From NCBI GenBank assembly GCA_019918135.1, contig WBZZ01006425.1:1-64000 (forward strand): a DNA stretch of 64,000 nt, given 5' to 3'. Made by a program: the position numbers and the translations under genes. The notes below the pieces were generated by a model, which worked only from the letters and a program-made list of their open reading frames with translations, searched no databases and was not told the DNA's origin. Numbering within the stretch: the first letter of the stretch is position 1; each line of letters begins with the position of its first letter. Source of the stretch: Paulinella micropora (Eukaryota; Cercozoa; Imbricatea; Euglyphida; Paulinellidae). Shown here piece by piece: positions 47,947 to 57,855 of this stretch.

Positions 47947-48015
47947 GGGGGGCATGCTGCCCCCCGAACCCCCCCCCCCCCTGCCTCTTCCTTCCTGCCC
48001 GCGTCAGCGGGCTGG
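47947..48015. repeat. Double-palindrome GC element 9
   Basis: GGGGGGCATGCTGCCCCCC, CT-rich linker, then CTGCCCGCGTCAGCGGGCTGG, between Walker B and motif VI of the helicase. Confidence 0.9.
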
Positions 48016-48312
48016 AGGGCTACGCGAGTGACTTCAAGGGTGACCTGTGGCCCGTCTGGTCACAGCTGCACTATGTGTGCTTCTCTTGCACTCTAACTTT
48101 TGGAGTGAGCTTCGCAGAGCCCCCTGGCATGAGCGAGTTCCACTTCCATGCGCTGTACTTGCTGCTGGACAACAAGCAGATTCTGGCACGGGACTATGCG
48201 CAGATGAGCGGGCGAGCGCGCAATGTGCATGAGATGCACGTATATTTCAAGACACCGTTTGTGTCCACCAACGCGCCGCTGACCCTGAGAGATGTCGAGG
48301 CTTCGCTCGCGC

Positions 48313-48376
48313 CGGGGGACATGCTGCCCCCCGAACCCCCCCTGCCTCTTCCTTCCTGCCCGCACCAGCGGGCTGG
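48313..48376. repeat. Double-palindrome GC element 10
   Basis: GGGGGACATGCTGCCCCCC, linker CTGCCTCTTCCTTCCTG, then CCCGCACCAGCGGGCTGG. The linker is the same as in element 9. Confidence 0.9.
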
Positions 48377-48987
48377 AGGGCCAAGGATACATTTTGCTAT
48401 TACCTGTGGCGCATGGGCTGCGACAACCTCGTCAGAGTGGACTATGCAGCCACGGAGCTACCGCCGGCCGAGGAGTGGCATCAGTGGCCAGGCGGAGTCA
48501 CGGAGGAAATGCACGAGGAACGGAACGAGGAAGCGGACAAGGCACGAGAGGAGCGCCAGGGGGCCAAGAGATCGGCCGTCGAGCAGATGGAGCAGGCGGC
48601 TATGTGCATGAACGACGAGGAACTACGCAGAGAGATCAGGTTGCAGGAGGAGAGGGGGGACGGAGACAAACCCGTCGCTGGGCTTGTTACGGGTACGACA
48701 CCTCTGCGGGACGGGACCTCCGGGCGGTCGGCTTTGGATCGAGTGCCGTATCTGAAATTGCTGCTAAGACACCCGTCGGCAAGGCCCGCGTTGGACTACG
48801 CGACGGCGTGCCGACTCGCTGCGCAGAAGCGGCTGCTGGGACTGTTGGGCACCTGGTGTCTGTATAGCGGGCGCCCCGAGGCCTTCCTGGCCTGGGCACA
48901 GGGACAATTCGCGGGGCTCGGCGATCTCCCCCTTTTGTTAGTGCAGAGGAGCAGAAACCCCACGGCCCGCGTGATCTTTCTCGAAGC

Positions 48988-49040
48988 CCCAGCCCGCAGG
49001 TGCGGGTTGGAAGGGGGGGGCGCGGGGGGCATGCCCCCCG
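48988..49040. repeat. Double-palindrome GC element 11
   Basis: CAGCCCGCAGGTGCGGGTTG, G-rich linker, then GGGGGGCATGCCCCCC. Confidence 0.85.
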
Positions 49041-49369
49041 GGACGGGCATGCGCTCTGGACAAGATCACACGGGCTTGAAATCAGCCGAAATACTTTGAA
49101 CCGTTTGGCCCGTGAGCCGGTGGCCGACGCAAAGAGTGGGGTGGCCCCGGCAGCTCTGTCGCCCTATGCCTGCCGGGGCTTGCTGGCACAGTTTTTCAAG
49201 ATATGCCTGCGCTCAAGCTTCGAAAGATTAGAGAACCCCGACGGCGGGCGATTGCAGCGCAGAAACGCGGAGGGCAAGAAGCATGCTACCTACCGCGTGG
49301 TGCTCTTCAAGGGAATCAAGTTGTCCGGGGTAAATATTCCTTGTGACACTCCCCCTGCCCCTGTCCCTT

Positions 49370-49444
49370 CTGCCCGCGCCAGCGGGCTGGGCGAGAGCAA
49401 GGAGGGGGGAAGCAGGGGGGGTTCGGGGGGCAGCATGCCCCCCG
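49370..49444. repeat. Double-palindrome GC element 12
   Basis: TGCCCGCGCCAGCGGGCTGG, a GA-rich linker, then GGGGGGCAGCATGCCCCCC. Translated in frame within the helicase C-terminal segment (PSARASGLGESKEGG). Confidence 0.9.
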
Positions 49445-49799
49445 CAATTGACCCCTTGCGGCTCATTCACGAGGTCGCAGAGGATCCAAGCTTATTGACG
49501 GACACAAGTTGGCTCGCAGACGATGGGCGTTCGTCGTCTGCGAGCGCTCCTGCATCTGCCCGCGGCAGCGACGGGGAGCCGCTGGCTAAAAGACAGCGCC
49601 ATTAGACAAGAGCAAAAAAAAGATTTTTTCTAAATAAAAAAGCTTGATACAAGTTTTACAACTCACCCCCTGAGCCTAGGGGGGGGGGGGCTCAAGGGGC
49701 ACGGGCCTATGCGGGGGGTGCAGAAGCTACAAAAGAAATACCTTACATAAAACGCCCTCCACTAAACTCCCCCCCCCCCTTCCCTTGCCTCCTTCCTCT

Positions 49800-50440
49800 C
49801 CTGTCACACGCTAGACGAGAGCACGACATGCATAAGGAAGAAGCGCAGGTTGAGATCTCGGTTAAACACAGAAAAGGACCTAATGAATTTGCTGAATGCT
49901 GGAGATGCCCGTCCGGAAAGCGGACAAGATCATCTGCCTGGACGCGTTTATGATCTCTCGCACGCTCGCGCGAGGTGTTGCACGCCATGAGGCAGGGGCC
50001 GGGGGGGGGGGGGGGCAGCAGCTTCCGCGAGCAAAGCAACCGGCAGTATTTTGAGCACAAGAGCAGGCAGAGCATAGTGCAAAAGATCACGCTAGACTTT
50101 CTGAGTGGGAAACAAGGTAGCAGTGGGGAACCGGCGGGAGGCGGAGAAGCTGAGCGATGAGATAATGCGCACAGTGCAAAATCTGAGAATGCGTTGTTAT
50201 TCCGGGGCGCGTAGCAAAAAGTTTCTTAGTCGCGATTTGAGGGAAGGCTGTGCGAGTGACTTCAAGGGCGATCTCTGGCCCTGTCTGGTCACAGCTGCAC
50301 TACGTGTGCTTCTCTTGCACGTATATTTTCAAGACACTGTTTGTGTCCACCAACGCGCCGCTGACCCTGAGAGATGTCGAGGCCAAGAGATCGGCCGTCA
50401 CTAGACAAGAGCCAAAAAAAGGTTTTCTCTAAATAAAAAA
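49800..50440 (+). pseudogene. Decayed copy of the helicase gene and its 3' end
   Basis: Matches the helicase locus in pieces: the THKEEAQVEIS region, the KADKIICLDAF region, the RQYFEHKSRQSIV region and DVEAKRSAV. The 3' end repeats the AGACAAGAGC...CTAAATAAAAAA...TTGATACAAG text found after 49605. Unlike the parent, it has no palindromic element at the SIV position, so it shows the sequence without that insertion. It has many breaks and internal losses. Confidence 0.85.
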
Positions 50441-50609
50441 AGGTTGATACAAGTCTTTACAACTCCGCGGATTTCCCCCCACACGAGACAGCCTACAATG
50501 AGGGGAGGGGGAGCGCCCCCCCCCCCCCCTCCACCTCTCCCCCCCCCCCCTCCCCCTACCGTCGCTTGTCTTGGAGCAGAAATCTTTTTTTCTTTGGTTC
50601 TGCACAAAC
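50441..50609. other. Intergenic hairpin region
   Basis: GGGGGAGCGCCCCCC and long C-runs upstream of the small gene at 50610. Confidence 0.5.
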
Positions 50610-50900
50610 ATGAGTTCAGCGGAGACAAGGGGCGCGGGGGGCATGCCCCCCCGGGGCTACGGCGAGTTCTTGGAAACCAGCCTGAATGTCTCCTATTTAT
50701 ATAGCTCCATAAGGCGCGAGACAGAAATAGGCTTAGAGCTCGTGTGTACCGACCCCGAAGTCTGCTGTGTGGAGTGCGGCGACTACGAACGGGAATGGTT
50801 CCTGGGCCTTGTAGTGGACATACCCCCTTCCGAACTGAGCATGGGTAGTATTGAAGCCGCGGTCAGAGAACTTGTTTCCGTCGAGGTTCTGCGGCCATAA
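50610..50900 (+). CDS. Small acidic Cys-containing protein
   Basis: The ATG at 50610 gives 96 residues: MSSAETRGAGGMPPRGYGEF. The GGMPPRG stretch is encoded by a half palindromic element (GGGGGGCATGCCCCCC, 50636-50663). Then come YSSIRRETEIGLELVCTDPE, CCVECGDYEREWFLG and an acidic C-terminal part. No family recognised. It shows a half element translated near a gene start. Confidence 0.5.
   Translation: MSSAETRGAGGMPPRGYGEFLETSLNVSYLYSSIRRETEIGLELVCTDPEVCCVECGDYEREWFLGLVVDIPPSELSMGSIEAAVRELVSVEVLRP
50636..50663. repeat. GC element 13 (half, GCATGC palindrome only)
   Basis: GCGGGGGGCATGCCCCCCC, translated as GGMPPRG near the N-terminus of the 50610 protein. Confidence 0.8.
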
Positions 50901-51346
50901 CCCCGAGCCACCACTGCTACGTGGCAGAGGCTCTGCACACGCGCCGCGCGCAGGCCCAGGACTATGCGGCAGTGGTGCTGGGCCGACATCGCAGGTATAG
51001 GAAATGGAGGGGCCGCGGGAACTGGAAATCCTTTTTGGGAGGGGGTAGGGTCGAACAAGGGAGGGCCGACGGCTCCCGTGGTTACAACAGACCACGGAGC
51101 TAAACTCACAGCCGGTGGGAACTCCGGGGCGCCCTGAACATAGGGGGGCGCGAGCTTTGCTGGGGGAACCATCGGCAGCAGCAGACTCAATCAGGAGCCA
51201 CTGGCAGCAGCAAACCTAATAAAAAACACCGGCGGTGAGCTTAATGAGCTAAAAGGTCTGCTCGTAGCAGCAGTTATTAAAAAAAACAGTCTTGAATACT
51301 TTGTTTAATTACTTTCTTGAGTGTCGAGCTTTTCCGCGGGTGCGAA

Positions 51347-51490
51347 CTAGATTCGCTGCTCTTGGTGGGTTGTTGGCTCCGAAATTTGTCGCCAAATTTT
51401 CGGGTGTTATACGATATAGCTGAAAAACCAGATTCTGCCGGAAAACCACGGGGTATTGCCTTTTCTGACTGTATCCAACAGGAGAGAAAA
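51347..51490 (+). repeat. ~145-bp direct repeat, copy A
   Basis: AACTAGATTCGCTGCTCTT, then TTTGTCGCCAAATTT, then a GATAT-ended inverted repeat (51413-51475). It shows the TTTGGCGACAAA motif and the inverted repeat as parts of one composite unit. Confidence 0.85.
51413..51475 (+). repeat. GATAT-ended inverted repeat, copy 5
   Basis: GATATAGCTGAAAAACC to TTGCCTTTTCTGACTGTATC. Confidence 0.75.
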
Positions 51491-51689
51491 CGCTCGCTTT
51501 TTTGGGGGGGGAGTTGAGCGAATGACTAAGTTTTTTTGCTTGTCCCCCCCCCCCTCCCCTCCCCTCTCTCTTCTGAGGTGTGGGACGAGGGCAGGGAGAG
51601 GGACGAGAGAAGGGAGAGGGGCGAGGGAAAGAAGAGGGGCGAAAGAAGAGATAGGGGAGGGGGAGACACACTCGGCTAGGATTTGGCGA

Positions 51690-51830
51690 ACTAGATTCGC
51701 TGTTCTTTTTTTTGGGGCAACAAACTTTGTCGCCAAATTTCTCTGGGTGTGATATGGTCAAAAAACCGAGTTTTGCCGGAAAACTTGGGGGCATTACCTT
51801 TTTTCTGCCGTATCCAACTGCAGGTGCCAA
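51690..51830 (+). repeat. ~145-bp direct repeat, copy B
   Basis: Second copy of 51347-51490, 340 bases downstream, about 80 percent alike by eye. Confidence 0.85.
51751..51814 (+). repeat. GATAT-ended inverted repeat, copy 6
   Basis: GATATGGTCAAAAAACC to ACCTTTTTTCTGCCGTATC. Confidence 0.75.
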
Positions 51831-52034
51831 AAAAAGAACCAAGATAAGGAGCCGGGGCGTACCACAAGACACTGCACGGGCAATGGTGTGCCACAGACGA
51901 GCGGCTTCGCAGAACGACACCAACGCCCTACAGATTCTGGACATACTGTATTATTTTGGCGACGACAAGAGAGAGTCTGGAAGTAGGCACGGACGAGCGG
52001 GTTCGCTTGACCTCGGTTTTTCGGCAAGACTGGT

Positions 52035-52310
52035 TCATGGCGTAAAAGGTCTGGCGTCCAGAGCCTTTATATGATCTTGGTTGGGCAATTGCTCAAACAT
52101 GGCGACGGTTCTTTCCCTCTCATAGTCGACACAGGGGCTTGACGCGCAAATCGTACTGGGCTGGTTAGCATATGTGCCTGTAGAGTATTTCAAGTCGTGC
52201 CATTTCTTAATCTTGTCTGGCTCCACTGGCAGCAAACCAGTCTTGTCTAGCTTGTACGACAGCAGCGGCGCTGATGCCTGCGGCAATAAGTTATCAACTG
52301 CCCCGCCCAC
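52035..52310 (-). CDS. Possible small protein or gene fragment
   Basis: A 91-codon minus-strand frame without an ATG at its start. Composition is ordinary (YKLDKTGLLPVEPDKIKKWH, YERERTVAMFEQLPNQD), so it may be the C-terminal end of a lost gene. No family recognised. Confidence 0.3.
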   Translation of the reverse strand: MGGAVDNLLPQASAPLLSYKLDKTGLLPVEPDKIKKWHDLKYSTGTYANQPSTICASSPCVDYERERTVAMFEQLPNQDHIKALDARPFTP

Positions 52311-52319
52311 CTCACAACT

Positions 52320-52470
52320 GCTCTTGCCGTTCGATTATTGACTCGCGAAAGTCCGGCCTGTGGCTGGCCCCTGGATATGCAGCGCCTGAATATTATTAAT
52401 TCACCTCCTGCCGCGACAAGTAGTAGTACTAATGGCTAGACTGCGCGGCTGCTAGCTCTCCACACCTACA
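52320..52470 (+). pseudogene. Remnant of the DUF1399-like gene 3' end
   Basis: Reads ESPACGWPLDMQRLNIIN against NPACGWPLDMQRMNIIH at the end of the 22899-24776 gene, then a GTAGTAGTA run and GCGCGGCTGCTAGC, as in the parent. It extends the inverted duplication to a fourth gene. Confidence 0.85.
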
Positions 52471-52524
52471 AGCGCCAAGCCCGCGCAAAAAAAAGTACCA
52501 AAACATTTCTTTAATACAGACTAG

Positions 52525-53202
52525 CTAGTTTCCCACAAAAGGACGATAAACAGCATCTTGGCGTATGAGTTGTGGGGGGCCCAAAGGAGGTCCACCGTCG
52601 TCGGCATTGAGCGTCGGATCCACAGCAACGTTAGCATTGGCCGGCAGAGGCAGAGTATTGTTAGCATTAGTAATTTCAGCGTTGGGGTCCGGAGTCGTAG
52701 CAAGGTTATCATTGGCTTGCGGAAGCCGAGCAATGTGATCATTGGTTTGAGCAGTGTCTGTGTTGGGGGCATGCGATACACCCGCCCGAAGCCTTTCAAT
52801 AGGTCGGCCTAGGTCCCAATAACTGTGGGTAGGCCCGTTTATCATTTCCAAAGTACGGCAGAAAGAAGACAGCTCGGCAGCCGGGACTTCAGCCTCTGCT
52901 AACCAACTTAGCCAGACGGCTGCTGATAGCGGTTCCGCAGTCGGGTTATACAGCACGAGGTGCCCCCCTGGGCGTTTCAGGAGCTCGCGCACAAGACAAC
53001 GACGTCGTCGCCACAACTCGCGGCTGGCGGGGTACAACACCAGACAGGAGTCGTGCAACGCCTGGGGGTTTTTGTAGTAGCGTTGATAGAAATCTACGGC
53101 TTGCTGGTCTGACCGACTGTTGGTTTGTGGCCACAAATAGCTGGTGTGTACGCTCCCCGCCGCTGTGGGCAGCGCAAAAGTGCGCAAGCCACACCGTTGC
53201 AT
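52525..53202 (-). CDS. Unknown protein, 225 residues
   Basis: The ATG at 53202 starts MQRCGLRTFALPTAAGSVHT. A conserved core reads HLVLYNPTAEPLSAAVWLSW and FCRTLEMINGPTHSYWDLGR, which is shared with the decayed copy at 22448. The C-terminal 90 residues are an Asn/Ala-rich low-complexity tail (NTDTAQTNDHIARLPQAND). No family recognised. This is the intact member of a pair whose other copy has decayed. Confidence 0.7.
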   Translation of the reverse strand: MQRCGLRTFALPTAAGSVHTSYLWPQTNSRSDQQAVDFYQRYYKNPQALHDSCLVLYPASRELWRRRRCLVRELLKRPGGHLVLYNPTAEPLSAAVWLSWLAEAEVPAAELSSFCRTLEMINGPTHSYWDLGRPIERLRAGVSHAPNTDTAQTNDHIARLPQANDNLATTPDPNAEITNANNTLPLPANANVAVDPTLNADDGGPPLGPPQLIRQDAVYRPFVGN

Positions 53203-53438
53203 GAACGACCTTTGCTTTTCCTAGAAAGAAAGAAAGCAATAGGTAACAGGAGAGGAAGAGGAAAGAACGGGGAAGGGAACCCCCCCGCTCCCCCTCCCTC
53301 TCTCTCTCTCTCTCTCTGTGTGCGTGTGTCTGTTTTTTGGTCTCTGTGCTAGTGTGACTTGCTAGGCTAAAGTACTAAGCAAAAAATATCTACCTTGGTA
53401 TTCCGGCCCCTATCACGGAGCCAACAACTTAGAGCAGA
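53203..53438. other. Intergenic region
   Basis: C-rich and (TC)n low-complexity sequence, AT-rich toward 53390. Corresponds to the 22212-22447 gap in the other copy of the duplicated block. Confidence 0.5.
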
Positions 53439-54030
53439 ATGGAACAGCCCCGGTATTTTCTTGATTTGTTGCAGAGCAACGGGACAGACCCAGAAATTAT
53501 CCAGCAGTTGCCAAGGACGAAAAAAGCCCGCCTGATCAGGTCGCTGGTTTGGTCTATAATGTCCTGCAAAATCTGCACGGCAATACAAATATTAGTAGCG
53601 TGGTCAACTTTCTTTCGCGTGTTGGTGCGCTGTCGCATGTCTTGTTTTGTCAGCAGGAGTTGGACCCTAATTGGATAGCAAAAGAATTTCTCTCTGCCCC
53701 CTGAGCTTGGCAAGCCTAGCCAAGGTCTCGACGCTAACCCTAGAAGTCCGCCAGGACACAGGGGCTGCCATCAGTGCGTTTATCAGCTGCCTGCTAGCGC
53801 AGTTTTGTCCTGCGGTCACAACGCTGAGGTTAGTAGCTCCCGCTTCCCCGTGGGACAAGGACAACAAAGCGCCAGCAAAGCTAGACATCCGGGTGCCCCT
53901 GGCAGGCTTGCTGACACCCCGGTTGCTGTTAAGAAGCTTGCATTCCTGAACTGCCGCTTTGAAAACCAGCATACTGCCTATGGACAAATGGTTCTGGTAA
54001 CAAGAGCGGTACCGAACAGTTCTTTTATCA
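53439..54030 (+). pseudogene. Decayed inverted copy of the 20522-22211 gene
   Basis: Starts MEQPRYFLDLLQSNGTDPEI against MDRRRYFLDLLASNGIDPGI, and later LAKVSTLTLEVRQDTGAAIS against LAQVSTLTLEIRQDTGAEIS. The last part matches QNQHIAYGQQVLITRAVPNSS as ENQHTAYGQMVLVTRAVPNSS (one residue short). Several internal parts are missing and about three breaks are present. Confidence 0.9.
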
Positions 54031-54055
54031 TGCGCAATAAACGTCCACCGTTTCC

Positions 54056-54915
54056 TTACGTGTGCAAGAGAGAAAACAACTGCTGGTGCATCTTCTGCCA
54101 GCGGGCGTGACTGTAGGGGGGCGACAGGGACGCCTCCGCTTGGAGGGCCAGCTGTCTGCACCGAGTCTGCAAACGTCGTTGGGGTTCGGTGTCTTGTAGC
54201 ACATAACCGGACATCTCGGGCAACAAGCCTGGCCAGCAGCCCCCGGTGCTGGCTAGGGCCGCCAGGCTTTGTTTCAACTTCCAGGCCGTGCTTTGCAGCA
54301 CGGGCTGCGCGGAGCCCCTGCGCGCGGTCGCTTCGAGGTAGTTGAATAGAAGTACGACATAGTCGGCCAACACGCGCCGCAGCTCCCACAGCCCAGGCAG
54401 GCCGCCCCACGCTTGTTCCGGTAGGTAACCCTTAAGCTTGAAGCTATGGAAAGTGAACTCCTTGGCGCCGAGCGCGGGGGCGTGTTTCTACCAACAGGCG
54501 TTGCCAGGAGTGGCCCCAAGCCAACAAGTGCTGACGTTGCAAGGACTGCCCCAGCTCCGGCTCCGGCGGGGGTCGCAGTGCCTCCAGGTCTCCCACCGGC
54601 CGGCGTGTTCGTGGTAGGGCCGCTCTGCTGCACCGTCGGTACAGAGACCAACGCGGAGAAGATAGGATTGCAGCGCGGGGGTGCAGGCGCGCTTCCAATC
54701 CAACCCCACAAACTCCTCGCCGAGGCTCCGCACAAACTCCAGCAGTTCCTGCGGGGGAATAACCTCGTGGTCATAGTTCGCCGTGACCTCCAACACCTCG
54801 AGCGTCGGGGCCAGGAGCTCTAACCCCTCGCCCCACAGCCGGGGGGCGCCGCATTCTACTAGTTGCAGGTAACGCAGGGGCGGTACCGGGCCCGGCTATG
54901 GCCAGAGAGCGCACA
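54056..54915 (-). pseudogene. Decayed inverted copy of the 18111-20447 gene
   Basis: Matches the parent in the centre (SLGEEFVGLDWKRACTPALQ) and C-terminus (DYVVLLFNYLEATARRGSAQ, GYVLQDTEPQRRLQTRCRQL). Large parts are missing and the remainder is in several frames. It joins the helicase/primase gene region at about 54916. Confidence 0.9.
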
Positions 54916-55044
54916 CCCCGTACAAGGCACAGCGCTACTGATTCGAACTTAATTTCAGCTAATGGAATAAGCTTTGCATGTAGGCAGTCAGCCGCCTCTT
55001 TTCCCTTGACGACGTCTGCATACAGCTCTGGCCTGGTAAGACAT
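54916..55044 (-). other. Coding-like tail after the helicase-primase frame
   Basis: In another frame on the minus strand it reads PELYADVVKGKEAADCLHAK, which looks like a continuation of the helicase. It then meets the F-box/LRR copy. So the helicase gene's 3' end was probably replaced by the duplicated block. Confidence 0.4.
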
Positions 55045-57273
55045 TCAGTGAGGCCCTGTAGAACAAAAAGAGCCGCGGTGTATGAAGGTGTCTCTCGGCA
55101 TGTGTGCGGTGTGTGTGTTGATGTAGAAGATGGTGTTTTGGGTCGTGGGGCGCCCTCCGTCGGTCCAGAGCTGGTTGAACTCGTCTGATCTGGGGGGCGC
55201 GTTGAGGATTTCCTGTAAAACGCGAATGGTTTTCTGGCCTAAGAATGCGTCCATGGCTAGGACACAACGACTGCTTTGGAGCACGCGTGCGAACATGAGA
55301 GCATTTTTCTGGTTAAGGTTTCCTTTGCATAGCCCGGCAGTGACGTTGAAGAGGGTGGATTCGCTCTCGTCCAGCACCACTAAGTCGAACGGAGCTTTGC
55401 TCCGTTCGAGCTTGTGCAATGATTCATACTGGTACACGACTTTGTGGGGGTCGTGCTTGCTTGATTTTTTGGCCAGGTCCTGGTAGAAGTCGATCTTGAT
55501 GCCTGCCTGCTTCAACGCCAGCTCGAGCCGGTGGTGCAGGCTGGCGTTGAAAGTTATTCGGGGGCCTATCATGAGGCAACGGAACGCTCGGTCCCGAGAG
55601 CGGCGCAACTTGGACAGTGCCTGCAGCTCTTGCGCAGAGAAGAAGTGGTCTGGGTTGTGACCCTCGATGCCGAGCAGAAGGCGGGCTAACGCCTCTGTTT
55701 TACCGGTCCCCATGCAAGCGCGCAGAAAGACAAGGCGTGCCCCTTCGGGCAGGGCTAACTTGCGCACCCAGCGCGAATCATATTCCACTGTTATAGCCTC
55801 TGGTTCCCTCCCAAAGTCGTGTGCTTGCTCTCCGCCCTCGTAGACCTGGAGATCGTAATGTGGAAAGAGAAAGCAGAAACCGCCCGGCTTTTGTGCGCGC
55901 AGCTCAGCTTCAGCGATGTCGGATGCCGACGCATCGGGGTCTAGTTCTGGGCGGCGGCAGCGGGTGGGCGGGTCGGCCAGACGACGCTTTTTGCGCCTGG
56001 GCGGTCGCCCAGGCTCCGCCTTGATCTCTTTTTCCTTGGCCTCACAGGCCGCGCAATTCTGAAGCCAGAAGGCGTAATCATCGCGGCAAATGCGCCGGGT
56101 GGCGTTTTGCGTGCAGTCAGGGCAGGGGATTGTGAAGATGTCCGAGTAGTGGTATTGCGCGGGGCGGGGGGGCTCGGCGGCCTGCGTGGGAGCCGCGTCG
56201 AGCTCCGTGTTCTCTTCATTGTCGTCTTCGTCGTCGTCGTCGTCTGCTGGTTCCGCCGCCGCCTGTGTGCCAGGCCGCCCGCGGCGGCCTGGCACAGAGG
56301 GCCTGGCACAGAGCGAACCTGCGACCTGGATGTGCTCTAGGGCATTGTAGCAGTGCTCAGGCCAGCCTGCCTCGTGCAGAAGTCTCTGCAAGTCACTGAA
56401 ATGTTCGGATATCAGATGGGGCAATAGCTGTTTCTCTAGCTCAGCTCGTTCAAAGGCATCGAGCTCTCCCGCCCCCTCTTCTTCGGAAGCCCGAACCCGC
56501 GCTGTGTCATCCGATTCCTTGGCAGAGGGTTCCTCATCAAACACGGGTTCGGATTCGTCGTCGTCCTCCTCGCTCAGCATGATCGAGGACGACGAGGACG
56601 AGGAGTTGCTGGCAGCAGCGCGCCCTGTCGTAGTAGCAGCAGCATCATCGTCAGTCATGTTGCCTCCGTCGTCTGTGTCGCTCATCCTGTCATCATTGGC
56701 AACAGGTGATTTGTCGTCGACAGGCTCGTCGTGGTCACCAGCGAAGCTACTAGAACTGCTGCTAGAACTGCTGGAAGAGCTGCTGGAAGAGCAGCTGGAA
56801 GAAGAGCTGCTGGAGGAGGTGCTGGAGGATGCTAGCAGCCGGTCGCGTTGCTCTGCCCAAGGCGCAAACAGGTTGCCGATCAGGACCGATTGCTGGGCCA
56901 AATTGTGCGCGGCACGGCAACGTGTGCCATGGCATCGGTAGAAAACGTTTCCACCCACTCCCAGATACACGTAGGCGTTGTTATGCTGGTGAAACATAGC
57001 TTTGTTCTGTTCGCCCACCAAAGTAGCAACGCAAACGCTCCCATTGGCGTTGGTCCTCGCGCTGTGGCGTCTGCGCTGCACCTCGTGAAAAAGACACAGC
57101 CGCCCTTGCTTATCCCGAGCAGTTCTAACTACGAAGAGTTGATTGCCAGTTTTTTTGTCCTGCTGAACCGATATCTGAGAGGTTCTATCGCCCCACTCCG
57201 CCAGCAGCAGCCTAAGCTTCTTTAGAATAAGCTGTTGCTGCTCGTGAATGATGGCTGGCGGGACAGCACACTG

Positions 57274-57337
57274 CCCAGCCCGCTGGCGCGGGCTGGAGGG
57301 AGGAGCAGAGGGGGCTCGGGGGGCAGCATGCCCCCCG
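57274..57337. repeat. Double-palindrome GC element 14
   Basis: CAGCCCGCTGGCGCGGGCTG, GA-rich linker, then GGGGGGCAGCATGCCCCCC. In frame in the primase-helicase reading. Confidence 0.95.
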
Positions 57338-57662
57338 GGTGGTATGGCACCGGCTGGAACGTACACCGTAGCTGGTCCGCGTGGAGAGTGATTGGGGCAG
57401 TGCACCAGCCACTCCTCGTAGCTGGGCAAAGGATGCGGCTGCGCACCGGCGCGCAGGAGGTCGGGTACTTTCTGGGAGCCTGGCAACCGCCAACAGCGAT
57501 TTTTGGTGTATACAGCAGGGTCGATCATGTGGCCTGTGTTTTTGGGATGTTTGTAAAAAGGCGAGCTAGTGTCGATGCGAAGCTCGAGGACCAGATCACT
57601 CAGCTCACTAGCGACACCAGCTTGCCTTTCTACAGCCTGCGCTAGCGGGCTGGTCAGTGTGC

Positions 57663-57725
57663 CCAGCCCGCTGGCGCGGGCTGGAGGGGAAAGCAGGGGG
57701 GTTTCGGGGGGCAGCATGCCCCCCA
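57663..57725. repeat. Double-palindrome GC element 15
   Basis: CAGCCCGCTGGCGCGGGCTG, linker GAGGGGAAAGCAGGGGGG, then GGGGGGCAGCATGCCCCCC. In frame (GGMLPPETPLLSPPARASG), 63 bases long. A further lone palindrome (GCGCTAGCGGGCTGG) lies at 57639-57653. Confidence 0.95.
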
Positions 57726-57855
57726 GGAGGTTGCATGTTTGTTGCATGAGCCAGTGTTTGACGAAAGCCCCCGCGTCGTGGACGCTGTCAAAGACAACGT
57801 TGGGAAAAGCGACGTGGAACGAATTTTTGTACCAGTCTGGGTCGCAGGGCCTGCC

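Larger units (their letters stand above)
46388..49605 (+). pseudogene. Origin-binding-protein-type helicase with palindromes inside
   Basis: The coding signal begins in an acidic N-terminus (SESDEEDDEEEGDSDDD) with a first ATG at 46538. Helicase motifs follow in order: GAGKTTQERN (Walker A), NILLLDECESLLYQA (DExx Walker B) and AQMSGRARNVHEMHVYF (motif VI, Q-x2-GR-x-R). This order matches the herpesvirus UL9/giant-virus replication-origin-binding helicases. A C-terminal region runs to 49605 (ATYRVVLFKGIKLSG, DPLRLIHEVAEDPS). Four palindromic elements lie inside (47947, 48313, 48988, 49370). The gene is divided into about five open segments. A decayed duplicate follows at 49800-50440. Confidence 0.65.
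50901..52034. other. Noncoding region with two direct repeats
   Basis: Long open frames here are low-complexity or antisense to repeats, with no motifs. The notable content is the 150-bp direct repeat at 51347-51490 and 51690-51830. Confidence 0.6.

Noticed and set aside
51309-51944. Minus-strand frame of 211 codons
   Set aside because: It spans repeats and CT-rich sequence and has no domain signal; the repeats explain the DNA better.
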